A stretch of DNA of 64,000 bases. It comes from Massilia sp. Root418 (GTDB taxonomy: Bacteria; Pseudomonadota; Gammaproteobacteria; Burkholderiales; Burkholderiaceae_D). The position numbers were made by a program, and so were the translations under genes. The notes under the pieces are model-generated. The model was given only the letters and a program-made list of their open reading frames with translations. It was not told where the DNA came from and did no database searches. The stretch lies in contig NZ_LMEC01000003.1 of assembly GCF_001425265.1 (NCBI RefSeq), positions 33,310 to 97,309 on the forward strand, given 5' to 3'. Positions 35,036-48,310 of this stretch are shown piece by piece (position 1 is the stretch's first letter; every line of letters starts with the position of its first letter).

Positions 35036-36853
35036 ATGAAACTCCGCACCAAGCCCGCCGCACTGGCTATCGCCATGCTGCTCGCCGGGGCGCCGCTGGC
35101 CCACAACGCCAGCGCTGCCGCCAATGCCGCCAATGCCGCCGCCGCCAGATCCGCAGCGCCCGCGCAGAAACGCCTGCTGGCCCTGGCCGGCGAATACTAC
35201 GAAGCCGTGGCGCGCTTCGACCCCATGGCGGCCACCGCCAGCGGCAACAACCGCTACGACGACCAGCTCGGCCTCACCATCTCACCGCAGCGGCGCGCGC
35301 AGCAGTTCGCGCTGTACCGGCAGTACGCCAGGCGCCTGCACGCCATCCCGCGCTCGCAACTGGGGCGTGAAGACCGCATCAGCTACGACATCCTGGACTT
35401 CGAACTGAAGTCGCTGCTGTCGCTGGCGCCCTTCCCCGACCACCTGCTGCCGCTGGAGCAGATGAGCAGCATGCCGGTGATGCTGGCCAACCTGGCCAGC
35501 GGCGAAGGGCCCCAGCCTATCGGCACCGTGAAGGAATACGAGGCCTACCTGAGCCGCCTGCAGCAGCTGCCGGGCTGGATAGACCAGGCCATCGTCAATA
35601 TGCGCGAAGGCATGCGCAAGGGCGTAGTGCAGCCGAAGGCGCTGATGGCCTCACTGCTGCCGCAGCTGAAATCGCTGGCCGCCGCCAGCGCGGACAGCAG
35701 CGCCTACGCAGCGCCGCTGAAGAAGCTGCCCGGAGCCGCCTTCGCCGACGCCGACAAGCAGCGCCTGGCGGCTGCCTACCGCGACACCGTCGGTACCAAG
35801 GTGCTGCCGGCGCTGGCGCGCCTGGCCGCCTTCGTCGAAAACGACTACCTGCCGGCCTGCCGCGACACGGCAGGCTACGGCGCGCTGCCGAACGGCGCGG
35901 CTTGGTATCAGGCTTACGTGGCGCTACAGACCACCACCGCGCTCAAGCCGGACGAGGTGCACGCCATCGGCCTGCAGGAAGTGGCGCGTATCCAGCAGCA
36001 AATGCAAGCCGTGGGCGAAAAGCTCGGCTACACCGGCCCGGCCGCCGGCCTGCCGCTGTGGGTATCGAAGCAGCCCCGGTTCTTCCCCTTCAAGACCGAC
36101 GCCGAAGTGCAGGCGGTGTTCCACAAGCTGAACGCCCTGCTCGACACCAGGCTGCCGGCCATGTTCTCCGTGCTGCCGAAGGCCAGGCTGGACCTGCAGC
36201 TGGAGCCCGAGCTGACGCGCGCCACCGCCGCCAACCACTACACAGCACCTTCCATCGACGGCAGCCGCCCCGGCGTGTTCTGGTCGGTGGTGAACGACCC
36301 CGCCAAATACAACGCCACCGGCATGACCACGCTGTATCTGCACGAGGGCAAACCGGGCCACCACTTCCACCTGGCGCGCATGCCGGAACTGGCCATGCCG
36401 GACTTCCGCAAATTCGGCGGCAACAACGCCTATACCGAGGGCTGGGCGCTGTACGCGGAATCGCTGGGCAACGAGATGGGCGTGTTCGACGATCCTGCGC
36501 AGTACTTCGGCCACCTGAACGCCGCGCTGTTCCGCGCTGCGCGCCTGGTGGTGGACACCGGCCTGCATGCGAAGGGCTGGACCCGCGAACAGGCCATCGC
36601 CTACATGCGCGACACGCTGGGCTTCGAGGGCCGCGCCAAGAGCGAGACGGAGCGCTACATGGCCTGGCCCGGCCAGGCGCTGGGCTACAAGATCGGCCAA
36701 CTGCGCATCAGCGCGCTGCGCGAGCGCGCCGAGCGCGCGCTGGGCCCGAAATTCAGCCTGCCCGCCTTCCACGAAGTGGTACTGGGCGATGGCACCGTGC
36801 CACTCAGCCTGCTGGAAGCCAAGGTCGATCAATGGATCGCCGAGACCAAATAA
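35036..36853 (+). CDS. DUF885 family exported metallohydrolase-like protein, copy 1
   Basis: A 605-residue protein with a Sec signal (PAALAIAMLLAGAPLAHNASA). DUF885 proteins are predicted zinc peptidases. The family motif HEGKPGHHFH, which supplies HExxxGHH-type ligands, is near residue 438, and the downstream EGWALYAESLG supplies the next glutamate. Other family blocks are AHYDILDFELK-type sequence near 120, FVENDYLPACRDTAGYGALPNG and SETERYMAWPGQALGYKIG. It is followed after 20 bases by a second copy with the same layout. The substrate is unknown; periplasmic location is expected. Confidence 0.85.
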   Translation: MKLRTKPAALAIAMLLAGAPLAHNASAAANAANAAAARSAAPAQKRLLALAGEYYEAVARFDPMAATASGNNRYDDQLGLTISPQRRAQQFALYRQYARRLHAIPRSQLGREDRISYDILDFELKSLLSLAPFPDHLLPLEQMSSMPVMLANLASGEGPQPIGTVKEYEAYLSRLQQLPGWIDQAIVNMREGMRKGVVQPKALMASLLPQLKSLAAASADSSAYAAPLKKLPGAAFADADKQRLAAAYRDTVGTKVLPALARLAAFVENDYLPACRDTAGYGALPNGAAWYQAYVALQTTTALKPDEVHAIGLQEVARIQQQMQAVGEKLGYTGPAAGLPLWVSKQPRFFPFKTDAEVQAVFHKLNALLDTRLPAMFSVLPKARLDLQLEPELTRATAANHYTAPSIDGSRPGVFWSVVNDPAKYNATGMTTLYLHEGKPGHHFHLARMPELAMPDFRKFGGNNAYTEGWALYAESLGNEMGVFDDPAQYFGHLNAALFRAARLVVDTGLHAKGWTREQAIAYMRDTLGFEGRAKSETERYMAWPGQALGYKIGQLRISALRERAERALGPKFSLPAFHEVVLGDGTVPLSLLEAKVDQWIAETK

Positions 36854-36873
36854 ACTACCCGAACAGGAACACC

Positions 36874-38700
36874 ATGAAACACCGCATCAGCCTGGCCTCT
36901 ATGGCCACCATGGCCACTATGGCCACCATGGCCGCCGCCGTCGCCCTGGCCTGCGCGCCAGCCCATGCCGCCCATGCCGCTGCCGGCAAGCCGCCCGCCG
37001 TCAGCGCGCCGGCCGCCAAGCAGCAGTTCAGCACCCTGGCCGACGACTACTACGCCGCGCTGGCGCGCTACGAGCCGGTGAACGCCACCCAGAACGGCGA
37101 CAACCGCTTCGACGACCAGATCGGCATGAGCATTGCGCCCGCGGTGCGCGCCAAACAGTTCGCGCTGTACCACGCCTACCAGAAACGCCTGAAAGCCATC
37201 GCACGCGCGCAGCTGGACCGCAGCGACCGCATTCACTATGACGTGCTGGCCTTCGAGCTGAAAACCCTGCTGTCGTTCGAGCCGTTCCCCGAGCATCTGC
37301 TGCCGCTGAACCAGATGGACAGCATGCCGGTCACGCTGGCCAATTTTGCCGGCGGCGAAGCGTCGCAGCCCATCGGCACGGTCAAGCAATACGAGGCCTA
37401 CCTGAGCCGCCTGACGCAGCTGCCCGCGTGGATAGACCAGGCCATTGCCAATATGCGCGAAGGCATGGCCAGGCGCGTGGTGCTGCCGAAGGCGCTGGTG
37501 CAGTCGGCCCTGCCGCAGTTCAAGAAGCTGCCGAGCGCCACGCCGGAAGCGAGCATCTACTACGCCTCCATCAACAAGCTGCCGGCCTCCTTCTCCGACG
37601 CGGACAAGCAGCGCCTGACCGCCGCCTACAAAGACGCCATCGTCAAGCTCAATCCCGCACTGGAGCGGCTGGCACAGTTCATGGAAGCCGACTACCTGCC
37701 GGCCGCGCGCGACAGCGCCGGCTGGGGCGCTCTGCCGCAGGGCCGGGAGTGGTACCTGGCGGCGGTGGCCTCATCCACCACCACGTCCATGCAGCCGGAG
37801 CAGATCCACGCCATCGGCCTGAAGGAAGTGGCGCGCATCCAGCAGCAGTTCGCCGTGCTGGGCCCCAAGCTGGGCTACAACGGCCCGGCCGCCGGCTTGC
37901 CGGTGTGGGTGTCCGAACAGCCGAAGTTCTACCCGTTCAAAACGGAAGACGAAGTGCAGGCCGTGTACCGCAAGCTGAACGACCTGCTGGACACCAAGCT
38001 GCCCGCCATGTTCACGCTGGTGCCGAAGGCCAGGCTGGACCTGCGCCTGGAGCCTGAGCTGAGCCGCGCCACCGCCGCCGACCACTACACCGCCCCGGCC
38101 GGCGACGGTTCGCGCCCGGGCGTGTTCTGGTCGGTGGTGAACGACCCGGCCAAGTACGGCAGCACGGGCATGAACACGCTGTTCCTGCACGAGGGCAAAC
38201 CGGGCCACCACTTCCATATCGCACTGACGCAGGAGCTGGACCAGCCGCTGTTCCGGAAATACGGCGGCAACAACGCCTTTACTGAAGGCTGGGCGCTGTA
38301 CGCGGAAACGCTGGGCAAGGAGATGGGCCTGTTCGACGACCCGGCGCAGTACTTCGGCCACCTGAACGACGAGCTGCTGCGCGCCACCCGCCTGGTGGTG
38401 GACACCGGCCTGCACGCCAAGGGCTGGACCCGCGAGCAGACCATCCAGTACATGCGCGACACGCTGGGCTACGACGCCGTGGCCAAGAGCGAAACCGAGC
38501 GCTACATGGCGTGGCCGGGGCAGGCCCTGGGCTACAAGATCGGTTCCCTGAAGATCGTGGAACTGCGCCAGCGCGCGCAGAAGGCGCTGGGCCCGAAATT
38601 CAGCCTGCCGGCATTCCACGAGATCGTGCTGGGCGACGGCACCGTGCCACTCAGCCTGCTGGAAGCGAAGGTGGACCGCTGGATCGCCGACACGAAGTAG
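36874..38700 (+). CDS. DUF885 family exported metallohydrolase-like protein, copy 2
   Basis: A 608-residue paralogue of the gene just upstream. It shares HEGKPGHHFH, EGWALYAETLG, KQYEAYLSRL and SETERYMAWPGQALGYKIG with copy 1 at matching positions, so the pair is a tandem duplication. I chose the ATG at 36874, preceded by ACAGGAAC, because it opens a proper signal peptide. The signal contains a run of MAT units from an ATGGCCACC repeat. The open frame extends far upstream into copy 1 but that part is not coding. Both copies probably act on periplasmic peptides or related compounds; substrate unknown. Confidence 0.85.
   Translation: MKHRISLASMATMATMATMAAAVALACAPAHAAHAAAGKPPAVSAPAAKQQFSTLADDYYAALARYEPVNATQNGDNRFDDQIGMSIAPAVRAKQFALYHAYQKRLKAIARAQLDRSDRIHYDVLAFELKTLLSFEPFPEHLLPLNQMDSMPVTLANFAGGEASQPIGTVKQYEAYLSRLTQLPAWIDQAIANMREGMARRVVLPKALVQSALPQFKKLPSATPEASIYYASINKLPASFSDADKQRLTAAYKDAIVKLNPALERLAQFMEADYLPAARDSAGWGALPQGREWYLAAVASSTTTSMQPEQIHAIGLKEVARIQQQFAVLGPKLGYNGPAAGLPVWVSEQPKFYPFKTEDEVQAVYRKLNDLLDTKLPAMFTLVPKARLDLRLEPELSRATAADHYTAPAGDGSRPGVFWSVVNDPAKYGSTGMNTLFLHEGKPGHHFHIALTQELDQPLFRKYGGNNAFTEGWALYAETLGKEMGLFDDPAQYFGHLNDELLRATRLVVDTGLHAKGWTREQTIQYMRDTLGYDAVAKSETERYMAWPGQALGYKIGSLKIVELRQRAQKALGPKFSLPAFHEIVLGDGTVPLSLLEAKVDRWIADTK
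36901..36936 (+). repeat. 9-bp tandem repeat in the signal peptide of DUF885 copy 2
   Basis: Four units of ATGGCCACC (with one or two changes per unit) encode MATMATMATMAA in the signal peptide. Each unit carries an ATG, so alternative starts within the repeat are possible. Slippage would change signal length in steps of three residues. Confidence 0.8.
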
Positions 38701-38707
38701 GCGCCAT

Positions 38708-38806
38708 GGCGGGTTACGCAGCAAGCTGCTAACCCGCCCTACGCCGATCCCCTGCCACGCCGTCCTGCCGGTGCCCGTAGGGCGGGTTAGCGCAGCGTAA
38801 CCCGCC
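38708..38806. repeat. REP/BIME-like inverted pair 5
   Basis: Left copy GGCGGGTTACGCAGC and CTGCTAACCCGCC (38708-38738), then a spacer, then CGTAG at 38776 and the right copy closing TAACCCGCC at 38806. It lies between the convergent ends of the DUF885 and hybrid kinase genes. The left copy has a different loop (AAG) from the others, so it is an independent family member. Confidence 0.85.
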
Positions 38807-38819
38807 AAGCACGCATGCC

Positions 38820-42358
<3,539 letters not shown>

Positions 42359-42362
<4 letters not shown>

Positions 42363-42988
42363 GCGGTCTCCAGGGCCGCCAGGCGTTGCAGCAGCAGCGG
42401 CAGGCTCGCCAGCGTGGCGATGGCGTTCGGCGTGGCGGGCGCGAGCCGGGCCAGCGCGGCGCGCGGCATCAGGTCCATGGCCGCGTCGGCCGGGTCCTGC
42501 ACGATGGTGTAGCCGCCCAGCCGGGCGATGCACGCCAGGCCGTCGGCGCCGTCCGCGCCGGCGCCGGTCAGCACCACACCGGCCAGCGCGCAGCCATAGC
42601 AGGCGGCGGCCGATTCGAACAGCACATCCACCGAGGGGCGCGCGAAACTCACCGGCGCGTCCGCCGACAGCGCCAGCCTGCCATCGCGCTCCACCAGCAG
42701 GTGGTAACCGGCAGGCGCCAGGTAGGCGCAGCCGGGCTGCGGCAGTTCGCCCTCGTCGGCTTCCTTCACGCGCAGCGCGGCGCCGCTGTCGAGCAGGCGC
42801 GCCAGGCTGTCGCCGGCGCCGGGCGAGAGGTGGATGACCACCAGCAGCGGCAGCGGAAAGTCCGGCGGCAAGGCCGGTAGCACGCGCTGCAGCGCCTCCA
42901 CGCCGCCCATGGACACGCCCAGCACGACGGCGCGGAAGCGCGGGCGCCGCAGCCGCTGCCGGCCGGCTGCGGGGGAGCGCGCGTTCAT
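42359..42988 (-). CDS. cheB: CheB-type protein-glutamate methylesterase domain, no receiver
   Basis: A 209-residue protein consisting only of the CheB catalytic domain. The triad is visible: Ser in LGVSMGGVEAL near residue 25, His in VVIHLSPGAGDS near 51, and Asp in LTGAGADGADGL near 147. Chemotaxis CheB has a receiver in front; here it is missing, so control must come from another protein, perhaps the neighbouring hybrid kinases. It removes methyl groups from glutamates of receptor-like proteins. The ATG at 42988 overlaps the CheR stop by 4 bases. No methyl-accepting protein is encoded nearby. Confidence 0.9.
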
Positions 42989-43827
42989 GCGGGCGCCCCG
43001 GCGGCGTACTGCTTGCGGTAGATGCGGGCCGGCGCGGCCACTTCGCGGTAGCGCGGCGCGACGGCGCGCTGCTCCAGCGTTTCCTTGCTGCCCAGGCAGA
43101 GGAAGCCGCCCGGCGTGAGGCAGCCGTCGAACAGCGACAGCAGGCGTTCCTTGAGGGCCGGCTTGAAGTAGATCATCACGTTGCGGCACAGGATCAGCTG
43201 CATCTCGCTGAAGTCCGCATCGGTGGCCAGGTTGTGCGCGGCGAACACCACGCCGCGCAGCAGGCCCGGGTCGAACAGCGCGCGGCCATAGCGCGCCACG
43301 TAATAGTCGGAGAAGGCGGCGCTGCCGCCGGCCTGCTGGTAGTTCTGCGTGTAGCGCCGCATGTCGCGCAGCTCGAACACGCCCTGGCGCGCGCGCTCCA
43401 GCACGGACTCGTTCAGGTCGGTGGCGTAAATGCGGCACTGCCCTTCCATGCCGGCCTCGCGCAGCAGGATGGCCAGCGACAGCACCTCCTCGCCCCCGGC
43501 GCAGCCGGCCACCCAGATCTTGGCGTGCGGGTAGGTGCGCAGGTGCGGCAGCACGTCCTCGCGCAGGGCCTTGAAGAAGGTGGGGTCGCGGAACATGTCG
43601 GACACGTTGACGGTGACTTCCTCCACCATCGCGCGGCACAGCTGCATGTCGCGCAGCAGCGCCGAGGTGGCCGCGCCGAAGCTGGCGAAGCCCGACCCGG
43701 CCAGCCACGCCGACAGCCGCCGCGTGAGCGAGGCGGTGGCGTAGCCGCTGAAGTCGTAGCCGTGCGCCTCCTTGACGGCGCCCACCAGCAGGCCGACCTC
43801 CAGCGCCACGATGTCCTGCTCGTTCAC
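42985..43827 (-). CDS. cheR: CheR-type protein-glutamate methyltransferase
   Basis: A 280-residue CheR protein. It has an N-terminal helical domain (KEAHGYDFSGYATASLTRRLSAW style) followed by the SAM-binding domain with IWVAGCAGGEEVLSLAI (motif I) near 108-124 and CRNVMIYFKPALKERLLSLF near 205. The family reaction is methylation of receptor glutamates with SAM. I chose the GTG at 43827 because it overlaps the upstream stop as GTGA, the same coupling as in the rest of the operon; longer readings run into the upstream gene. Operon position between a hybrid kinase and CheB suggests a dedicated adaptation module rather than the main chemotaxis system. Confidence 0.9.
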   Translation of the reverse strand: MNEQDIVALEVGLLVGAVKEAHGYDFSGYATASLTRRLSAWLAGSGFASFGAATSALLRDMQLCRAMVEEVTVNVSDMFRDPTFFKALREDVLPHLRTYPHAKIWVAGCAGGEEVLSLAILLREAGMEGQCRIYATDLNESVLERARQGVFELRDMRRYTQNYQQAGGSAAFSDYYVARYGRALFDPGLLRGVVFAAHNLATDADFSEMQLILCRNVMIYFKPALKERLLSLFDGCLTPGGFLCLGSKETLEQRAVAPRYREVAAPARIYRKQYAAGAPA

Positions 43828-46800
43828 GCCGTCTCCCCGGCCTGGTACAGCCACACGCGCATCAGCGAAAACAGCTTGTCCAGCTCTACCGGCTTGGCCA
43901 GGTAGTCGCTCGCGCCCGCATCCAGGCACTGCTTCTGGTCGCCCAGCATGGCCTTGGCGGTGAGCGCGATGATGGGCAGGCGCGCCCAGCGCGGATCGCG
44001 GCGGATGCGGCGCATGGCCTCGAAGCCGTCCATTTCCGGCATCATGATATCCATCAGCACGATGTCGATGTCCGGGTGCGCCTGCAGCTGCGCCAGCGCT
44101 TCGGCGCCATCGCCCGCTTCCACGATGTGCATGCCCTTCTCGGCCAGCACCGAGGACAGCGAGAAGATGTTGCGGATGTCGTCGTCCACCAGCAGCACCT
44201 TGCGCTGCTCGAACATGGCTTCCTTGTCGAGCGCGCGGCGGATCATTTTCTGCTGGTCCTGCGGCAGCGAGCTTTCCACCAGGTGCAGGAACAGGCTCAC
44301 TTCGCCCATCAGCCGCTCCGGACTCTTGGCGCCCTTCACGATGATGCTGTCCGTGTAGCGGCGCAGGCGCGCCTCGTCCACTTCGTTCAGGGTCCGGCCG
44401 GAATGCACGATCACCGGCATCTGCGGTGCGCAGGCGCTGTCGCGCAGGCGGTCGAGCAGCTCGAAGCCGCTCATGTCGGCCAGGCCCAGGTCCAGCACCA
44501 TGCAGTCGTAGCGCTTGTCCGCCAGCAGGGCCAGCGCGGCGCTGCCGGAATGGGCGATGGTGATGTCCAGGCCATCGGTCTGCAGCAGCTCGGCCACGGT
44601 CATGGCTTCGAATTCGTCGTCCTCCACCACCAGCAGGTGCTTGTCGGTGCGCGCGATGGCCGCGCCGATGGAATCGAGCACCGCGTCCAGCTGCCCGGCG
44701 GTGACCGGCTTGGTGATGAAGCCGATGGCGCCCAGGCCCATGGCCTTCTGGCGGTCTTCCAGGCAGGTGATGAAGTGCACCGGGATGTGGCGCGTGGCGG
44801 GATTGTCCTTGATGCTGCGCATGACGCCCCAGCCGTCAATATGGGGCAGCATGACGTCCAGCAGGATGGCGTTGGGGAGATAGCGCTCGGCCAGTACCAG
44901 GCCGTCCTCGCCGTCGCAGGCGACAATGGCCTGGAAGCCATGCCCGCGCACGGTATCGCGCAGGATGCGGGCGAACGCCAGGTCGTCCTCCACGATGAGG
45001 ATGCAGCGGCACTGCGGCTGCACCGCATCGCGGTCGTCATCCATCACCATGGCCGGGGGCGCGGCGGGTACGCCCGGCGGCGCGGCGCCGATCTGGGCGG
45101 CGCGGCCCGGATAGGCTGGCGCGCCCAGCGGGGCGGCAGCCGGCAGCGGTGCGGACTGCACCGCGCCCGCGTCGAGCGGCAGGAACAGGGTGAAGGTGCT
45201 GCCCGCGCCCGCCGTGCTGCCGAGCCCTATCTCGCCGCCCATGCGGCGCGCCAGCTGGCGCGAAATCGACAGGCCCAGGCCGGTGCCGCCGAACTTGCGG
45301 CTGGCCGAGCCGTCGGCCTGCTGGAAGGCGCGGAAGATGCGCTCCTGCTGATCGGCCGCCACGCCCACGCCGGTGTCGCTGACGGCAAACGCCAGCGCCT
45401 CGCCGGCCAGGCCGTGTTCGCCGTCCCGCGCGCGGCGCACGTTCATGGCCACCCTGCCCGCCGGCGTGAACTTGACCGCGTTGGCCAGCAGGTTCTTCAA
45501 AATCTGCTGCAGGCGCTGGCCATCGGTATGCAACAGCGGCGGCGTGCCGGCGGCGATGTCCACGCTGAAGTCCAGCCCCTGGTGCTCGGCCAGCGGCTGG
45601 AACAGGGCCCGCATCTGCTCGGCCACCCCGGCCAGCGCCACGTCCTCCAGGTGCAGCTCGACGCGCCCCGCCTCGATTTTCGACAGGTCCAGGATGTCGT
45701 TGATCAGGTTGAGCAGATCCCTGCCCGCACTGTGGATGGTGCCGGCATACTCCACCTGCTTGCCGCTCAGCTTGCCCTCCTTGTTTTGCTGCAGCAAGCT
45801 CGACAGGATGAGCATGCTGTTCAGCGGCGTGCGCAGTTCGTGCGACATATTGGCCAGGAACTCGGACTTGTAGGCGCTGGTGCGCTCCAGCTCGTCGGCC
45901 TTGCGGCGCAGATCGCGGCTGGCCTGCTCGCTTTCAGCGCTCTTCTGGCGTATCACTTCGCGCTGCTGTTCCAGCAACTGGGCGCGCTCTTCCAGTTCCA
46001 CGTTGGACTGCTGCAGCTCTTCCTGCTGCGCCAGCAATTCCTCGGTCTGCACCTGGGTCTGCTCCAGCAGGTCCGCCACGCGGCGCCGCGCGTGCTCCAC
46101 GCCGATGGCCACCGCCGCCGCCTCGGCCGCCTGGCGCAGCCAGGCCAGCGCGGGCGCCTCGAACTGGCCGAAGGTGCCGATTTCCACCAGTCCCACCAGT
46201 GCGCCGTTGTGCACCAGCGGCACCGCCGCCACGGCGGCCGGCGCGGCCTGGCCCAGCGCGGACGCCACGTCCAAATAGGCGGCCGGCACCGGCGCCAGCA
46301 CGGCGACCGCGCCTTCGCGCGCCGCGTTGCCGGCCCAGCCTTCGCCCAGCGCGAAGCCGGCGCGCGGCGCGGTGCCGGGCGTATAGGCGTGACTGGCCGC
46401 CAAGGCCAGCCACTGGCGCTCCGCGTCATACAGATACAGCGCGCCCACCGCACCGCCCACGTGGCGCGTGAGGAAACTGGCCACGGCCTGGCTCAGCTCG
46501 GCCAGCGGACGTTCGCCGCGCAGCGCGATATTGAGCGCATTGATGCCGGTCTTGGCCCAGTCCTGCAGGCGCTCGTCCTCGCGGTGCAGGCGCAGCGTGC
46601 GCGCCATGCGGGCGAAGCCGCGCCCCAGGCTGTGCTGGGCGTCGCTCATGGCGGCGATCGCGCCCACCAGTGCGCCGATCTCGTCGCGCCGCGCCACCAG
46701 CGGGCCGATGGCCAGCGCGGACGGCTCGGGCACCTCGCGGCTCAAGTCGCCCGCCGCGATGGCCTCCACCAGCCGGGCGCGCTCGGCGCTGTCCTCGTTG

Positions 46801-47870
46801 AGCGTGCGCAGCGTATCCAGCACACTGCGGATCTGCCCGGTGAGCGCCAGGTAAGTGCCCACCGCCAGGTAGGCGAAGGCAGCGCAGGCGAGTGCGCTGA
46901 GCACCACAGTCCAGGCCAGGCTGCTTTGCGCCCGTTCGATACGCCGCTCGATTTGGCCGCGCAAGGCCGGCGCCAGCACTTCGTTGCCGCCGGCGTAGAT
47001 CTGGTCGATCAGACTGGTGAACTGCGCCACGTATTCTTCCGAACTGCTGCCGAAGCGTGCGCCGATGATGTCTTCCTGTACCATGCCCAGCGCGACGCCC
47101 ATGCCGGCTTCCGCGTTCCGGTCCAGCCCGGTCAGCACGCTGCGCAACGCGGGGTTGTAGCTGATGACTTTTTCAAGGTTGGCGGTTTGTAAATCTCGCG
47201 CGATGCGGGTGTGGCCCAGCAGGCCGGCCATTTCCAGGCGCTCGGCTTCCGTGACGCGCTTGCGCGCCAGGATGGCGGCGCCGAACGCGCGCGTCTGGCC
47301 CAGCCGTTCAGTGAAGAAGGGCAGCTTGACGATGGTGTCCATCAAATAATAGCTGGCGATGTCGGGGTCCAGTGTGAGCGCGCTGGAGTCGGCCACGTCC
47401 GAGGCCAATGCCAGCATCTTGGCGATCAGCTGTTCGTGACGCAATGTGTTGGTCTGCTGCGACCACTCCAGCCCGAACTGGCGCAGCGAGCGCCAGTCAG
47501 CGCTGACCTCGCGCCAGCGCGGCTGCGCCAGCACCTTGGCTGGCAGTGCTTCGCCCAGCCTGAGGAAGGCCAGGTCCACCTCGGCCGCCTTGGCCTGCAG
47601 GCGGGGGGTGAATGACTTATTGCCACCGAGCAGTCCGGCAGCCAGGCCGCGGTCGTGCTGGACCAGCTGGATGGCGCGGTTCAGGCGCACCAGCGCTTCC
47701 AGGCCGCGCAATTCCTGGCGGGACGGCTCGATGACCCTGTCGAGCGCGCGGTACAAGCTGAGCTGGAGCACCGCCACGGCGCCCAGCGCGAGCAAGCCCA
47801 GCAGCAAAAACTTGTGCGCATAGCGGAGCCTGCCCATCAATTTGATGGCGGGGTAAAACAGGGCCTTCAT
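43824..47870 (-). CDS. Membrane hybrid histidine kinase with GAF and three receiver domains
   Basis: A 1348-residue protein, first gene of the operon. A membrane span at about 19-40, an extracytoplasmic helical sensor (about 45-320) that resembles nitrate/nitrite-sensing-type (NIT) helices (QLVQHDRGLAAGLLGG), and a second span at about 315-340. A HAMP-like region follows, then a GAF domain (about 450-595), a long coiled coil, HisKA with NMSHELRTPLN, HATPase with NLLANAVKF and GTGLGLSISRQ, and three receivers. All three keep the acceptor Asp (ILLDVMLPHIDG, MVLDLGLADMSG, VLMDIMMPEMDG). The layout with trailing receivers is that of large proteobacterial hybrid kinases linked to CheB/CheR. No output regulator is encoded in the operon. 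The ATG at 47870 lacks a strong ribosome site but no better start exists. Confidence 0.88.
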   Translation of the reverse strand: MKALFYPAIKLMGRLRYAHKFLLLGLLALGAVAVLQLSLYRALDRVIEPSRQELRGLEALVRLNRAIQLVQHDRGLAAGLLGGNKSFTPRLQAKAAEVDLAFLRLGEALPAKVLAQPRWREVSADWRSLRQFGLEWSQQTNTLRHEQLIAKMLALASDVADSSALTLDPDIASYYLMDTIVKLPFFTERLGQTRAFGAAILARKRVTEAERLEMAGLLGHTRIARDLQTANLEKVISYNPALRSVLTGLDRNAEAGMGVALGMVQEDIIGARFGSSSEEYVAQFTSLIDQIYAGGNEVLAPALRGQIERRIERAQSSLAWTVVLSALACAAFAYLAVGTYLALTGQIRSVLDTLRTLNEDSAERARLVEAIAAGDLSREVPEPSALAIGPLVARRDEIGALVGAIAAMSDAQHSLGRGFARMARTLRLHREDERLQDWAKTGINALNIALRGERPLAELSQAVASFLTRHVGGAVGALYLYDAERQWLALAASHAYTPGTAPRAGFALGEGWAGNAAREGAVAVLAPVPAAYLDVASALGQAAPAAVAAVPLVHNGALVGLVEIGTFGQFEAPALAWLRQAAEAAAVAIGVEHARRRVADLLEQTQVQTEELLAQQEELQQSNVELEERAQLLEQQREVIRQKSAESEQASRDLRRKADELERTSAYKSEFLANMSHELRTPLNSMLILSSLLQQNKEGKLSGKQVEYAGTIHSAGRDLLNLINDILDLSKIEAGRVELHLEDVALAGVAEQMRALFQPLAEHQGLDFSVDIAAGTPPLLHTDGQRLQQILKNLLANAVKFTPAGRVAMNVRRARDGEHGLAGEALAFAVSDTGVGVAADQQERIFRAFQQADGSASRKFGGTGLGLSISRQLARRMGGEIGLGSTAGAGSTFTLFLPLDAGAVQSAPLPAAAPLGAPAYPGRAAQIGAAPPGVPAAPPAMVMDDDRDAVQPQCRCILIVEDDLAFARILRDTVRGHGFQAIVACDGEDGLVLAERYLPNAILLDVMLPHIDGWGVMRSIKDNPATRHIPVHFITCLEDRQKAMGLGAIGFITKPVTAGQLDAVLDSIGAAIARTDKHLLVVEDDEFEAMTVAELLQTDGLDITIAHSGSAALALLADKRYDCMVLDLGLADMSGFELLDRLRDSACAPQMPVIVHSGRTLNEVDEARLRRYTDSIIVKGAKSPERLMGEVSLFLHLVESSLPQDQQKMIRRALDKEAMFEQRKVLLVDDDIRNIFSLSSVLAEKGMHIVEAGDGAEALAQLQAHPDIDIVLMDIMMPEMDGFEAMRRIRRDPRWARLPIIALTAKAMLGDQKQCLDAGASDYLAKPVELDKLFSLMRVWLYQAGETA

Positions 47871-47994
47871 TAGTCTCCCGATCGGATGTCAGCGCACGCA
47901 CTGAGGCTAGGATCGGCGCGCGCCGTGGTAGTGTCAAGGAGAAAAAAGATTTGCCGCTCAGCGCTGCGGCGTTGCCGCCACAACGGGGCTGGCC

Positions 47995-48309
47995 TTAAAA
48001 AGCGACGCGGCCAATCAGCATGTCGCGGTACATCACCCAGTCGCCCAACAGGCTATATAAGGGATATTTAAAAGTGGCCGGGCGATTATGTTCAAAAAAG
48101 AAATGGCCGACCCAGGCAAAACCGTAACCGGCCAGCGGAACAAACCACAGCAGGCCATAAGTGCCGCGCACCACAGCCGCAGCGATGATAATCAGGATAA
48201 GGCTGGTGCCAATAAAATGCAGCCGCCGGCAGGTGGAATTCGAATGCTCTTGCAAGTAAAAGGGATAAAACTCCTTGAAACTCTGAAAGCGCGCATTCGG
48301 CTTATCCAT
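47995..48309 (-). CDS. Mpo1-like (DUF962) membrane protein
   Basis: A 104-residue protein of the DUF962/Mpo1 family. It has RRLHFIGTSLILIIIAAAVV (first span and the conserved HxxG), a second span with YGLLWFVPLAGYGFAW, and the family motif GHFFFEHNRPATFKYPLYSLLGD, which holds the metal-binding histidines. Yeast Mpo1 is an iron-dependent dioxygenase in the alpha-oxidation of 2-hydroxy fatty acids. The bacterial protein is the same size class and probably acts on fatty acids in the membrane. Its start is one base after the stop of the upstream winged-helix gene, so the two are cotranscribed. Confidence 0.85.
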   Translation of the reverse strand: MDKPNARFQSFKEFYPFYLQEHSNSTCRRLHFIGTSLILIIIAAAVVRGTYGLLWFVPLAGYGFAWVGHFFFEHNRPATFKYPLYSLLGDWVMYRDMLIGRVAF

Positions 48310-48310
48310 T

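Noticed and set aside
35902..36873. A long N-terminal extension of the second DUF885 protein reading through the first gene
   Set aside because: The extension is out of frame with the real upstream gene and is low complexity; a signal peptide and ribosome site at 36874 define the true start.
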